Positions 1 to 5,440 of a stretch of DNA of 5,489 nucleotides are shown in pieces (positions within the stretch are counted from its first letter, which is position 1; each line of letters opens with the position of its first letter). Under the pieces are notes generated by a model that did no database searches, was not told the origin of the DNA, and saw nothing but the letters and a program-made list of their open reading frames with translations. A program made the position numbers and the translations under genes. The stretch lies in contig SKKI01000233.1 of NCBI GenBank assembly GCA_007121565.1, positions 1-5,489 on the forward strand, read 5' to 3'. Source of the DNA: Phycisphaerae bacterium. GTDB lineage: Bacteria; Planctomycetota; Phycisphaerae; Sedimentisphaerales; Anaerohalosphaeraceae.

Positions 1-7
1 GTATCAC

Positions 8-13
8 TATAGT
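8..13 (+). promoter_or_regulatory. possible -10 box upstream of the lipocalin gene
   Basis: TATAGT at 8-13 matches the sigma-70 -10 consensus at five of six positions and lies about 45 nt before the lipocalin start codon. The matching -35 region would fall outside the window, so this is only a weak suggestion that blc has its own promoter. Confidence 0.2.
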
Positions 14-57
14 CGGGTTTGAAAACAACTGACGACATTCAAGATTGGCGGTGTATG

Positions 58-582
58 ATGAAGCGAAGACAGACATGGCTTGTTGTTCTCTCGGCAGTGG
101 CGATGGTCGGATGCTCGGGGGTACCCTCGGGCGTAACGGTGGTCGAAGGGTTTGAACTGGAGCGGTATCTGGGAAAATGGTACGAGATTGCCCGGCTGGA
201 TCATTCCTTTGAGCGGGGACTTTCGCAGGTTACGGCCGAGTACTCCCTGCGGGATGACGGGTTGATCGATGTGCTCAACCGGGGCTATCATGATGCCAAA
301 GAAACCTGGAAATCCGCCAGCGCTGTGGCGCGTCCGGCCGATGACCCGACCGTCGGCAGCCTGCGCGTCAGCTTCTTTCGTCCCTTCTGGGCCGACTATC
401 ACATCATCGCACTGGACAAAGACGCGTATCAGTACGCGATGGTCACCAGCAGTACCCGCGACTATCTGTGGATTTTGGCGCGAACACCGGAATTGGACGA
501 GGACATCCTCAGCGAGCTGCTGGCCAAAGCCAAGGCGTGGGAGTATCCTGTAGAGGCGCTTATTTACCCGCATCACCCATAG
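58..582 (+). CDS. blc: Blc-type outer-membrane lipocalin lipoprotein
   Basis: A 174-residue bacterial lipocalin of nearly the same length as E. coli Blc (177 aa). In the family, an eight-stranded beta-barrel anchored in the outer membrane binds fatty acids and lysophospholipids, probably for membrane repair or lipid carriage under envelope stress. The N-terminus has a basic start (MKRR), a hydrophobic stretch and the lipobox MVGC with the lipidated Cys at residue 19; the next residue is Ser, compatible with outer-membrane sorting under E. coli rules. The lipocalin signature GKWYEIAR is at 39-46, followed by DHSFERGL at 48-55; KVSFF-like RVSFFRPFWADY is at 103-114 and RDYLWILARTP at 134-143, all typical of Blc. 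ATG 58 is chosen because a GGCGG motif (47-51) sits 6 nt upstream and it places the signal peptide at the very N-terminus; ATG 55 is nearly equivalent, and the in-frame TTG at 19 would bury the signal. The gene converges on acpS with a 23-bp overlap. Family assignment is secure; the ligand is inferred. Confidence 0.95.
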   Translation: MKRRQTWLVVLSAVAMVGCSGVPSGVTVVEGFELERYLGKWYEIARLDHSFERGLSQVTAEYSLRDDGLIDVLNRGYHDAKETWKSASAVARPADDPTVGSLRVSFFRPFWADYHIIALDKDAYQYAMVTSSTRDYLWILARTPELDEDILSELLAKAKAWEYPVEALIYPHHP

Positions 583-952
583 CCACCGCCGAGGCCATGG
601 CGACATTGCCCGTATGGGTAATGCTCAGGGTAATCGGCCCGATGTGCATCGCCTCGGCCAGTTCTTTGACCTTGCCGCTGATGGCCACTTCCGGCCGCCC
701 GAGGGTATTGTTGACCACCTCGATATCCGTCCAGGCCACGCCGTCACGCCAGCCGGTGCCGATGAGCTTCATCACCGCCTCTTTGGCCGCGAAGCGTCCT
801 GCCAGCTTTTCGATGCGGTTCTTAACCGCCGCCGCGTCGGCCTGCTCGCGGGCGGTAAAAACGCGATCCAGAAACCGCCGGTCATGACGCTGGAGCATCT
901 GCTCGATCCGCCCGAAGTCCACCAAATCGATCCCGTGCGCCAGTGTTGCCAT
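560..952 (-). CDS. acpS: holo-[acyl-carrier-protein] synthase
   Basis: This cytoplasmic enzyme transfers 4'-phosphopantetheine from coenzyme A to the serine of apo-ACP, making the active carrier for fatty acid and lipid synthesis. The 130-residue protein fits the short AcpS type (about 120-130 aa; active as a trimer in studied members). Visible family motifs are HGIDLV at 6-11 with the Mg2+-binding Asp9, RVFTAREQ near 30-37, the hallmark GRFAAKEAVMK at 52-62 with Glu58, WTDIEV at 74-79, GRPEV at 85-89 and the C-terminal SITHT at 110-114. It starts 3 nt after the stop codon of the upstream peptidyl-prolyl isomerase gene and has only a weak Shine-Dalgarno-like GGATAACGG directly before ATG, so it is probably co-transcribed and translationally coupled. 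Its last 23 bp overlap the convergent lipocalin gene. No key residue appears to be missing. Confidence 0.95.
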   Translation of the reverse strand: MATLAHGIDLVDFGRIEQMLQRHDRRFLDRVFTAREQADAAAVKNRIEKLAGRFAAKEAVMKLIGTGWRDGVAWTDIEVVNNTLGRPEVAISGKVKELAEAMHIGPITLSITHTGNVAMASAVAMGDAGK

Positions 953-955
953 CCG

Positions 956-2092
956 TTATCCGGCCCTGTTCCAGCGGTCATAGGCCGCATTGGCGCAAAA
1001 TTCGGCAAACTGCTCCAACTCCACCTGGTCGACCTGCCGCATCAGTTCGCTGATATAGTTTTCATACTGTTTCTGGCGATATTCAAATTCAAGCTGCTGT
1101 TCAATCTGGGCCTGCACTTCGCTGAACGGCTTGCATCCGCCCAGTTCTTTGCGATTCAACCACACAATAAAAATGTGATCTTCATGCACGACAGGATCGG
1201 AAATTTCGCCTTCCTCCAGCGTCAGCGCGACATCTTCCAGCACATCATACGGCTCGGCCAATGCCTCGGCGCCGATGGTCACCGGACGCCACCGGCCGCC
1301 GTTGCGGGCCAGCGGGCCGTGTGAATGTTCCCGTGCCAATTCCGCGAAATCCCCACCGGCTCGCGCCTGGGCAACCAGCTTTTTCGCCAGTTCCATCGCC
1401 GCCTCGTCGGCCGTTTGCCCTTCGGCGATGTGTTCGCTGTCAAGCTGTGCCGGCACAAGATCGATAGCGTGAAATTCAAGCGTCCCGCTGCGGCAAAACT
1501 GCTCGGCCTTGACCGCCTCGTAGTGCTCTCTCATCTGGCTGTGCGTAAAGCGCACATCGGTGTTGAGCTTGCTTGACAGATAGGATTGGGTCAGCATCAG
1601 CTTGCGTTGATACTCGCGGAACGACCGCCAGTCCATCCCCATCTGGCGAATGCGTGCCTCGGCCAGCGCATAGTTGTTGTTATAACTGGCGACAAAGCGG
1701 TTGATTTCCTGCTGCACGGCCCTGTCCAGGGCGTCGTCGACATTGTCCGGCGCGTGCTTGCGAGCCTGGGCGTACAGCAGAATATCGGACGTTTTGCTGC
1801 GGACGGCCCGCCGAATCAGCGGCAGGGACTGGCGGACAAAGGCTTGCCGCTCCATCTGGCCGGCAGCCGGACGCAACGGCTCTTCGACCGCCTGAAGGAC
1901 CTCATCGACTGTGATCGTCTCGGAATGCAGGCTGATGGCCATCCCGCCGCTGGCGCCGGGCAGGTTCTGCCGATCGGCCAGCGGAAAGGCCTGCATTTGT
2001 TCTTCCGTAAAGCGTCCCTGTTTTTGGCCGCAACCGCCCATCCAGCACACCGGTACGAGGCAGGTCAATAGGATAAACTTTTTAAAATGCAT
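956..2092 (-). CDS. parvulin-type peptidyl-prolyl cis-trans isomerase lipoprotein (SurA/PrsA-like)
   Basis: A 378-residue exported foldase, probably catalysing prolyl isomerisation and chaperoning secreted or outer-membrane proteins from a lipid anchor. Residues 1-21 form a lipoprotein signal: basic HFKK, a hydrophobic core and the lipobox MGGC with Cys21. Residues from about 60 to 195 form a helical, charged region like the chaperone N-domain of SurA/PrsA proteins. The parvulin (rotamase) domain spans roughly 203-317, with the characteristic GGDFAELAREHSHGP at 246-260, RNGGRW at 263-268 and GEISDPV near 295-301. A charged, possibly coiled-coil tail (about 323-378) ends the protein. ATG 2092 is preceded by a good Shine-Dalgarno sequence (AGGA, 8 nt spacing). 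It is the first gene of a leftward unit with acpS 3 nt behind. The exact subfamily (SurA, PrsA or PpiC/PpiD type) cannot be fixed from sequence reading alone, so no gene symbol is given. Confidence 0.88.
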   Translation of the reverse strand: MHFKKFILLTCLVPVCWMGGCGQKQGRFTEEQMQAFPLADRQNLPGASGGMAISLHSETITVDEVLQAVEEPLRPAAGQMERQAFVRQSLPLIRRAVRSKTSDILLYAQARKHAPDNVDDALDRAVQQEINRFVASYNNNYALAEARIRQMGMDWRSFREYQRKLMLTQSYLSSKLNTDVRFTHSQMREHYEAVKAEQFCRSGTLEFHAIDLVPAQLDSEHIAEGQTADEAAMELAKKLVAQARAGGDFAELAREHSHGPLARNGGRWRPVTIGAEALAEPYDVLEDVALTLEEGEISDPVVHEDHIFIVWLNRKELGGCKPFSEVQAQIEQQLEFEYRQKQYENYISELMRQVDQVELEQFAEFCANAAYDRWNRAG

Positions 2093-2098
2093 AAGGCA

Positions 2099-2105
2099 CG
2101 TCCTT
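2099..2105 (-). promoter_or_regulatory. Shine-Dalgarno of the isomerase lipoprotein gene
   Basis: On the minus strand AAGGACG reads through 2105-2099, with AGGA at 2104-2101 lying 8 nt before ATG 2092. This fixes the start of the parvulin gene. Confidence 0.7.
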
Positions 2106-2139
2106 AATTTTGCTCCAGTTCTTCGCCATAACTACGCGG

Positions 2140-2169
2140 ATTATAGTCGAAAATCCCAAAAAAATCCAA
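2140..2169 (-). promoter_or_regulatory. probable sigma-70 promoter for the isomerase-acpS unit
   Basis: A perfect TATAAT lies on the minus strand at 2145-2140, with a partial -35 hexamer TTGGAT at 2169-2164, 18 nt upstream. It would give a 5' untranslated leader of roughly 40 nt before ATG 2092. Upstream, A/T runs at 2150-2153, 2158-2164 and 2168-2174 recur at about one helical turn, followed by a T9 run at 2190-2198; together these could bend DNA or act as an UP-like element. The -10 is strong by eye; the -35 matches only partly. Confidence 0.5.
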
Positions 2170-2257
2170 AAAAACGTACTGTAACCGGCTTTTTTTTTGC
2201 GGAATGGCTTTTGAGTTGCTAAATTGTGCACTATGAAACGAGAATCGAACAATTTGA

Positions 2258-2398
2258 ATGACCCGGCCGACAGCGGCGAGGATCCCGCGTCTCGACGGGC
2301 AGGCATACGGCAGGGCAAACCTCACTGATCTTTGTTTCATTATTTGGGTTTGCCTTGAAGTGGATAGGAAAACGACACAAGAAAGGGCAGGCCCATGA
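2258..2398 (+). CDS. possible 46-codon leader ORF overlapping the mgtE start
   Basis: An ATG at 2258 opens a frame of 46 codons that ends with TGA at 2396-2398, sharing the tetranucleotide ATGA with the mgtE start codon (2395-2397), a classic translational-coupling arrangement. The predicted peptide begins MTRPTAARIPRLDG (Arg/Pro-rich), has a hydrophobic patch LCFIIWVCLEV at about 25-35 and a charged tail. I recognise no family. Against it: there is no good Shine-Dalgarno at the usual distance (the nearest purine run, GAGA, is about 14 nt away), a TGA codon lies directly in front of the ATG, and the frame also covers the hairpin-forming leader. It could be a regulatory leader peptide, or the open frame may be chance in GC-rich leader sequence. 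Confidence 0.25.
   Translation: MTRPTAARIPRLDGQAYGRANLTDLCFIIWVCLEVDRKTTQERAGP
2311..2357 (+). promoter_or_regulatory. hairpin in the mgtE leader
   Basis: CAGGGCAAACC (2311-2321) pairs with GGTTTGCCTTG (2347-2357) to form an 11-bp stem with one G-U pair and a 25-nt AT-rich loop. It ends 26 nt before the mgtE Shine-Dalgarno (AGGG, 2384-2387). No U-tract follows, so it is not a simple intrinsic terminator. Smaller GC hairpins precede it: GCCG/CGGC at 2266-2277 with an ACAG tetraloop, and CCCG/CGGG at 2284-2299. Together they suggest a structured 5' leader. I do not see the M-box (ykoK) Mg2+ riboswitch core. Any regulatory role is inferred. Confidence 0.4.
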
Positions 2399-3774
2399 AA
2401 AACCCGTTACTTGGACCCGAACTGCGTGAGTTGTTGGCGGCCAACGATGTTGCCGCTGTTCGTGAACTCTGCGAGGCGACCCACCCCGAAACGGTGGCTG
2501 ATTTCCTCAGTGACCTGAAGGATGACGAAATATGGCTCATCCTGCATATGCTTGGTGTCGGGCTACGTGCCGACATCTTTTCCCATTTCGAGATTGATCT
2601 GCAGGTGGGTCTGGCCACCGGGCAGAACCGTCACCAGATGGCACGGCTGCTGGAGGAAATGCCCGCCGACGACCGTGCCGACCTCGTGCAGCAACTGGAC
2701 GAAAAAGTCCGCGGTGAACTGCTGCCGCTGGTGGCCAAGGCCGAGCGCGAGGATATCCGTAAGCTCGCCCAATATGAAGAGGAGACCGCCGGCTCGGTGA
2801 TGAGCAGCGATTACGCTGTGCTGCGTCCCGAGATCACCGTTGAGCAGGCCATCGAACAACTCCGCATTCAAGCCCCCGAAAAAGAGACGATCTATTACGT
2901 CTATGTTGTCAATGAACACCGCAAGCTCATCGGCTTTGTCTCGCTCAAGGATATCATTATTGCCCGCCCGGGCCGTCGCATCAGCGACTTTATGCACACC
3001 GACATCATCAAGGCCGGGGTCAACGACGACCAGGAAAGTGTCGCCAATAAAATCGAAAAATACGACCTGATCGCCATCCCCATTGTGGATGCGAACAATG
3101 TCATCGTCGGCATTGTGACGCATGACGATGCGCTGGATATTATCCGGCAGGAGCAGACCGAGGACATCGAAAAGCTGATGGCGATTTCCGGCGAGCACGA
3201 AATCACACCGTACCTGAAAATTTCGGTCCTGCAGCATTTCCGCAACCGCTGCGGCTGGATCGTCGGCCTTGGCATTCTCAGTATGATCGCCGGGCTGGTC
3301 ATTCAGCGTTATGAAGAGGTGCTTGTCCAGTTTGCCGTCCTGGCCACATTTCTGCCGATGGTTGCCGATACCGGCGGCAACACCGGAAGCCAGTCGGCCA
3401 CCCTGGTGATCCGGGCACTGGCTCTTGGGGAGATTTCACTGCGTGACACCTTGCGCATCCTGTTTAAGGAACTGCGCGTGGCCCTGATGCTGTCGGTTGT
3501 GATGGGACTGATCGCGTTTGGCCGGCTGTTGTTTTTCGCCGACGGCAACGGCGCGTCCGCCGTTACGCTGACGACGCTCGGCCTGGCCGTGGCCCTGGCG
3601 CTGAGTCTGCAGGTACTGACCTCAACGTTGATCGGCGCTCTGCTGCCGCTGATCGCCCAAGCCTTCAAACTCGACCCGGCCGTGGTCGCCAGCCCCGCCC
3701 TGACAACGGTGGTCGATATTTCCGGACTGATGATCTTTTTCGCCGTGGTCAGCCGCTTTGTGATGACTGGCTGA
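2395..3774 (+). CDS. mgtE: CBS-domain magnesium transporter MgtE
   Basis: A 459-residue inner-membrane Mg2+ channel/transporter, close to the length of the structurally known Thermus thermophilus MgtE (about 450 aa). The family works as a homodimer in which cytosolic Mg2+ binds the N and CBS domains and closes the pore. Order of domains: a helical N-domain at about 15-125 (LLEEMPADDRADLVQQL at 85-101), the linker YEEETAGSVMSSDY at 127-140, two CBS repeats at about 137-195 and 199-255, a connecting helix at about 256-280, then about five membrane helices from 286 to 457. The pore signature is intact: FLPMVADTGGNTGSQSATL at 319-337; the pore aspartate of TTVVDISGL is at 441, in the position of the ion-coordinating Asp of T. 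thermophilus. Several acidic residues in the N/CBS region fit Mg2+ sensing. ATG 2395 has AGGG at 2384-2387, 7 nt spacing. It is transcribed away from the isomerase-acpS unit, is not obviously in an operon, and has an unusual leader (hairpin plus small overlapping ORF). Confidence 0.96.
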   Translation: MKNPLLGPELRELLAANDVAAVRELCEATHPETVADFLSDLKDDEIWLILHMLGVGLRADIFSHFEIDLQVGLATGQNRHQMARLLEEMPADDRADLVQQLDEKVRGELLPLVAKAEREDIRKLAQYEEETAGSVMSSDYAVLRPEITVEQAIEQLRIQAPEKETIYYVYVVNEHRKLIGFVSLKDIIIARPGRRISDFMHTDIIKAGVNDDQESVANKIEKYDLIAIPIVDANNVIVGIVTHDDALDIIRQEQTEDIEKLMAISGEHEITPYLKISVLQHFRNRCGWIVGLGILSMIAGLVIQRYEEVLVQFAVLATFLPMVADTGGNTGSQSATLVIRALALGEISLRDTLRILFKELRVALMLSVVMGLIAFGRLLFFADGNGASAVTLTTLGLAVALALSLQVLTSTLIGALLPLIAQAFKLDPAVVASPALTTVVDISGLMIFFAVVSRFVMTG

Positions 3775-3813
3775 ATTTTTTGATTTAAAATAAAATAATA
3801 TTGAAATATTCAG
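3771..3813 (+). terminator. weak AT-rich dyad after mgtE, possible terminator
   Basis: CTGAAT at 3771-3776, spanning the mgtE stop, can pair with ATTCAG at 3808-3813, and inside it AATATT (3797-3802) faces AATATT (3805-3810) across 2 nt. The stems are AT-rich and no T-run follows the outer stem, so this is not a convincing intrinsic terminator. It is listed because it is the only dyad close behind mgtE. Confidence 0.2.
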
Positions 3814-4023
3814 GGCGTTTGGTTAGTCTTATTAAAATAATGGAGAATGTCGAATGAAAAACTATAGATTAACCGAGATTCAACACCTATAAACCCTGAA
3901 ATTGTCATTCACCATGAGATATTTCCAGAATACCTGGATTACCGGAAATACACAAGACGAGTCAGATGTCGTAAAACGAAGCGATTGGTAATTTGTGAGA
4001 ATTGTTATGTTGAGGTATTGAGA
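3775..4023. other. AT-rich intergenic region between mgtE and the oxidoreductase gene
   Basis: About 250 bp, clearly more AT-rich than the flanking genes, with no recognisable gene. It presumably holds the oxidoreductase promoter: TAAAAT at 3833-3838 is a reasonable -10, but no good -35 sits in front of it, and TATAAA at 3888-3893 is an alternative. A 12-codon ORF (ATG 3854 to TAA 3892, peptide MKNYRLTEIQHL) has GGAG at 3842-3845 with 8 nt spacing. TATTTCC (3920-3926) and GGAAATA (3944-3950) form a 7-bp dyad around a 17-nt loop. From 3868 onward the oxidoreductase frame is open without an ATG, GTG or TTG start until 3985. Confidence 0.5.
4012..4015 (+). promoter_or_regulatory. Shine-Dalgarno deciding the oxidoreductase start
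   Basis: GAGG at 4012-4015 lies 8 nt before ATG 4024. The upstream in-frame TTG at 3985 has no comparable site, and starting there would add 13 residues in front of the Tat signal. Confidence 0.6.
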
Positions 4024-5409
4024 ATGCTTATTGACAGGAGCTCTCTAAAGAGTTCTTCATCGATTAAACGACGTACGTTCCTGAGAGGAGCACTTGTGGC
4101 GGCGAGTTTGCCAACGGCCGCGGGCCGGTTGCTTGCACAGACGTCCGGCGTATCTGCCAATGAGAAAATCAATCTGGCCTGCGTGGGCATCGGCAATATG
4201 GGCGGCCGCATCGCCCGGCGGATCGGCGCCTCGGATCTGGTCAATGTGGTGGCGGTTTGTGATGTCGATATGGGCAGTGAAATGACCGCCGAGACACTGG
4301 AACGCTTTCCCGATGCCCGCCGGTTTACGGATTTCCGGCGGATGTTCGATAAAATGGCCAACCGGATTGACGCGGTGACCATCGGCACGCCGGACCATTC
4401 CCATTTCCCGATTGCGATGATGGCGATGGCGCTGGGCAAGCATATTTATGTTGAAAAGCCGCTGGCCAATACCTTTTACGAATGCCAGCTTCTGATGGCC
4501 GCGGAGAAAAAGTACAACGTCGTTGCGCAAATGGGCAACCAGGGCCATTCCGGGGCCAACTATCACCAGTTCAAGGCTTGGGTCGAGGCGGGGGTCATCA
4601 AAGACGTGACCAAGGTGGTTGCGTTTATGAACAGCTCGCGGCGCTGGCACGGCTGGACCATTGACGGCTATCCGCAGGGCGAACCGATTCCCGAGACGCT
4701 GGACTGGGACCTTTGGCACGCCGCACTGGGTGTCAAGCCGTTCAGCCGCCGATATCACCCCGGCAACTGGCGCAGTTGGTTTCATTACGGCAACGGGGCG
4801 ATAGGGGATTGGGCAGCACATATCCTGGATACGGCCCACCGCTTTCTTGAGCTGGGTATGCCGACGAAAATCGAGCCGGTGCGGCTGGACGGGCACAATA
4901 ATTACATCTTTCCGCAGGCCTCGACGCTTCGATTTGACTTTCCGGCGCGCGGCGATAAGCCGCCGGTGGAGGTGTTTTGGTACGACGGAACCGATAACCA
5001 GCCGGACACACCGCCGGAGCTTGAGGGACGCACGTTGCGGCAAAGCGGCAAGCTCATTTTCTCCAAAGACATGACGTTTTACGGCGGTACGCACCACGAG
5101 ACGCTGCGCATCATTCCCGAAAGCAAACGGGTTCAGATACAGCCGGATCTGCCGCGTTTTGAACTGGGGCAGTCTGATCACTACGACAATTTCATCCTCG
5201 CCGTCAAAGGTCAGGAGCAGCCGCGATCGCCCCTGGCGGTTGCCGGCCCGCTGACCCAGATGTGCTGTCTGGGTAAAATTGCGCAGTACACCGGCAAAAC
5301 GCTGATCTTCGATCCGAAAAGCAACCAGATTACCAACGATTATGGCGGCAATGCCCTGCTGTGGGGCCCGCCGCCGCGCAAGGGGTGGGAGCAGTTTTAC
5401 AGACTGTAA
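4024..5409 (+). CDS. Tat-exported Gfo/Idh/MocA-family NAD(P)-dependent oxidoreductase
   Basis: A 461-residue dehydrogenase of the glucose-fructose oxidoreductase/inositol dehydrogenase family, probably oxidising or reducing a sugar, sugar acid or cyclitol with a bound nicotinamide cofactor outside the cytoplasm. The N-terminus carries a twin-arginine signal: KRRTFLR at 15-21, a hydrophobic stretch to about 38 and a likely cleavage near LLA-Q (37-39); Tat export is how folded, cofactor-loaded members reach the periplasm. The Rossmann domain follows, with VGIGNMGGR (54-62) as the dinucleotide loop, VCDVD at 78-82, the IGTPDHSHF segment at 120-128 and the family motif EKP at 144-146. The C-terminal domain carries GDWAAHILD at 261-269, with the conserved Asp/His found in planctomycete-type members, and ends WEQFYRL. 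Tandem stops TAA-TAG close the gene. ATG 4024 is chosen from GAGG with 8 nt spacing. No neighbouring catabolic gene reveals the substrate. GH109-like glycosidase activity, known in relatives of this fold, cannot be ruled out. Confidence 0.9.
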   Translation: MLIDRSSLKSSSSIKRRTFLRGALVAASLPTAAGRLLAQTSGVSANEKINLACVGIGNMGGRIARRIGASDLVNVVAVCDVDMGSEMTAETLERFPDARRFTDFRRMFDKMANRIDAVTIGTPDHSHFPIAMMAMALGKHIYVEKPLANTFYECQLLMAAEKKYNVVAQMGNQGHSGANYHQFKAWVEAGVIKDVTKVVAFMNSSRRWHGWTIDGYPQGEPIPETLDWDLWHAALGVKPFSRRYHPGNWRSWFHYGNGAIGDWAAHILDTAHRFLELGMPTKIEPVRLDGHNNYIFPQASTLRFDFPARGDKPPVEVFWYDGTDNQPDTPPELEGRTLRQSGKLIFSKDMTFYGGTHHETLRIIPESKRVQIQPDLPRFELGQSDHYDNFILAVKGQEQPRSPLAVAGPLTQMCCLGKIAQYTGKTLIFDPKSNQITNDYGGNALLWGPPPRKGWEQFYRL

Positions 5410-5440
5410 TAGAAGAAGTTGATTTAAAGCGAATTGAGTT

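Noticed and set aside
19..57. Upstream TTG start for the lipocalin (13 extra residues)
   Set aside because: It would put a polar stretch before the lipoprotein signal peptide; ATG 58 gives a canonical signal and has a usable ribosome site.
7..606. Long minus-strand open frame (199 codons) across the lipocalin gene
   Set aside because: It is the antisense of a well-identified blc gene, its translation resembles no protein family, and it also crosses the acpS end.
956..1324. Plus-strand open frame antisense to the isomerase and acpS genes (part of 614-1324)
   Set aside because: The minus-strand genes have clear motifs and signals in their own frames; the plus frame has none.
2082..2340. Two minus-strand 78-codon open frames in the divergent region
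   Set aside because: They run over the isomerase gene's promoter and Shine-Dalgarno, one overlaps its start in another frame, and neither has a plausible ribosome site or domain.
2230..2394. M-box (ykoK) Mg2+ riboswitch before mgtE
   Set aside because: Expected from gene context, but the conserved M-box core segments cannot be recognised by eye; the leader is reported only as an unclassified structured region.
3865..3867. TAG read through as a recoded codon (e.g. pyrrolysine) upstream of the oxidoreductase
   Set aside because: The six codons before it lack a usable ribosome site (GGAG only 1-2 nt from the ATG) and the gene has a proper start at 4024.
4031..4036. Perfect TTGACA (-35 consensus)
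   Set aside because: It lies inside the oxidoreductase coding region and no -10-like hexamer stands 16-18 nt downstream.
4057..5181. Minus-strand 374-codon open frame inside the oxidoreductase gene
   Set aside because: It is a codon-bias shadow of the plus-strand gene; its low-complexity Arg/His/Val-rich translation shows no family motif.
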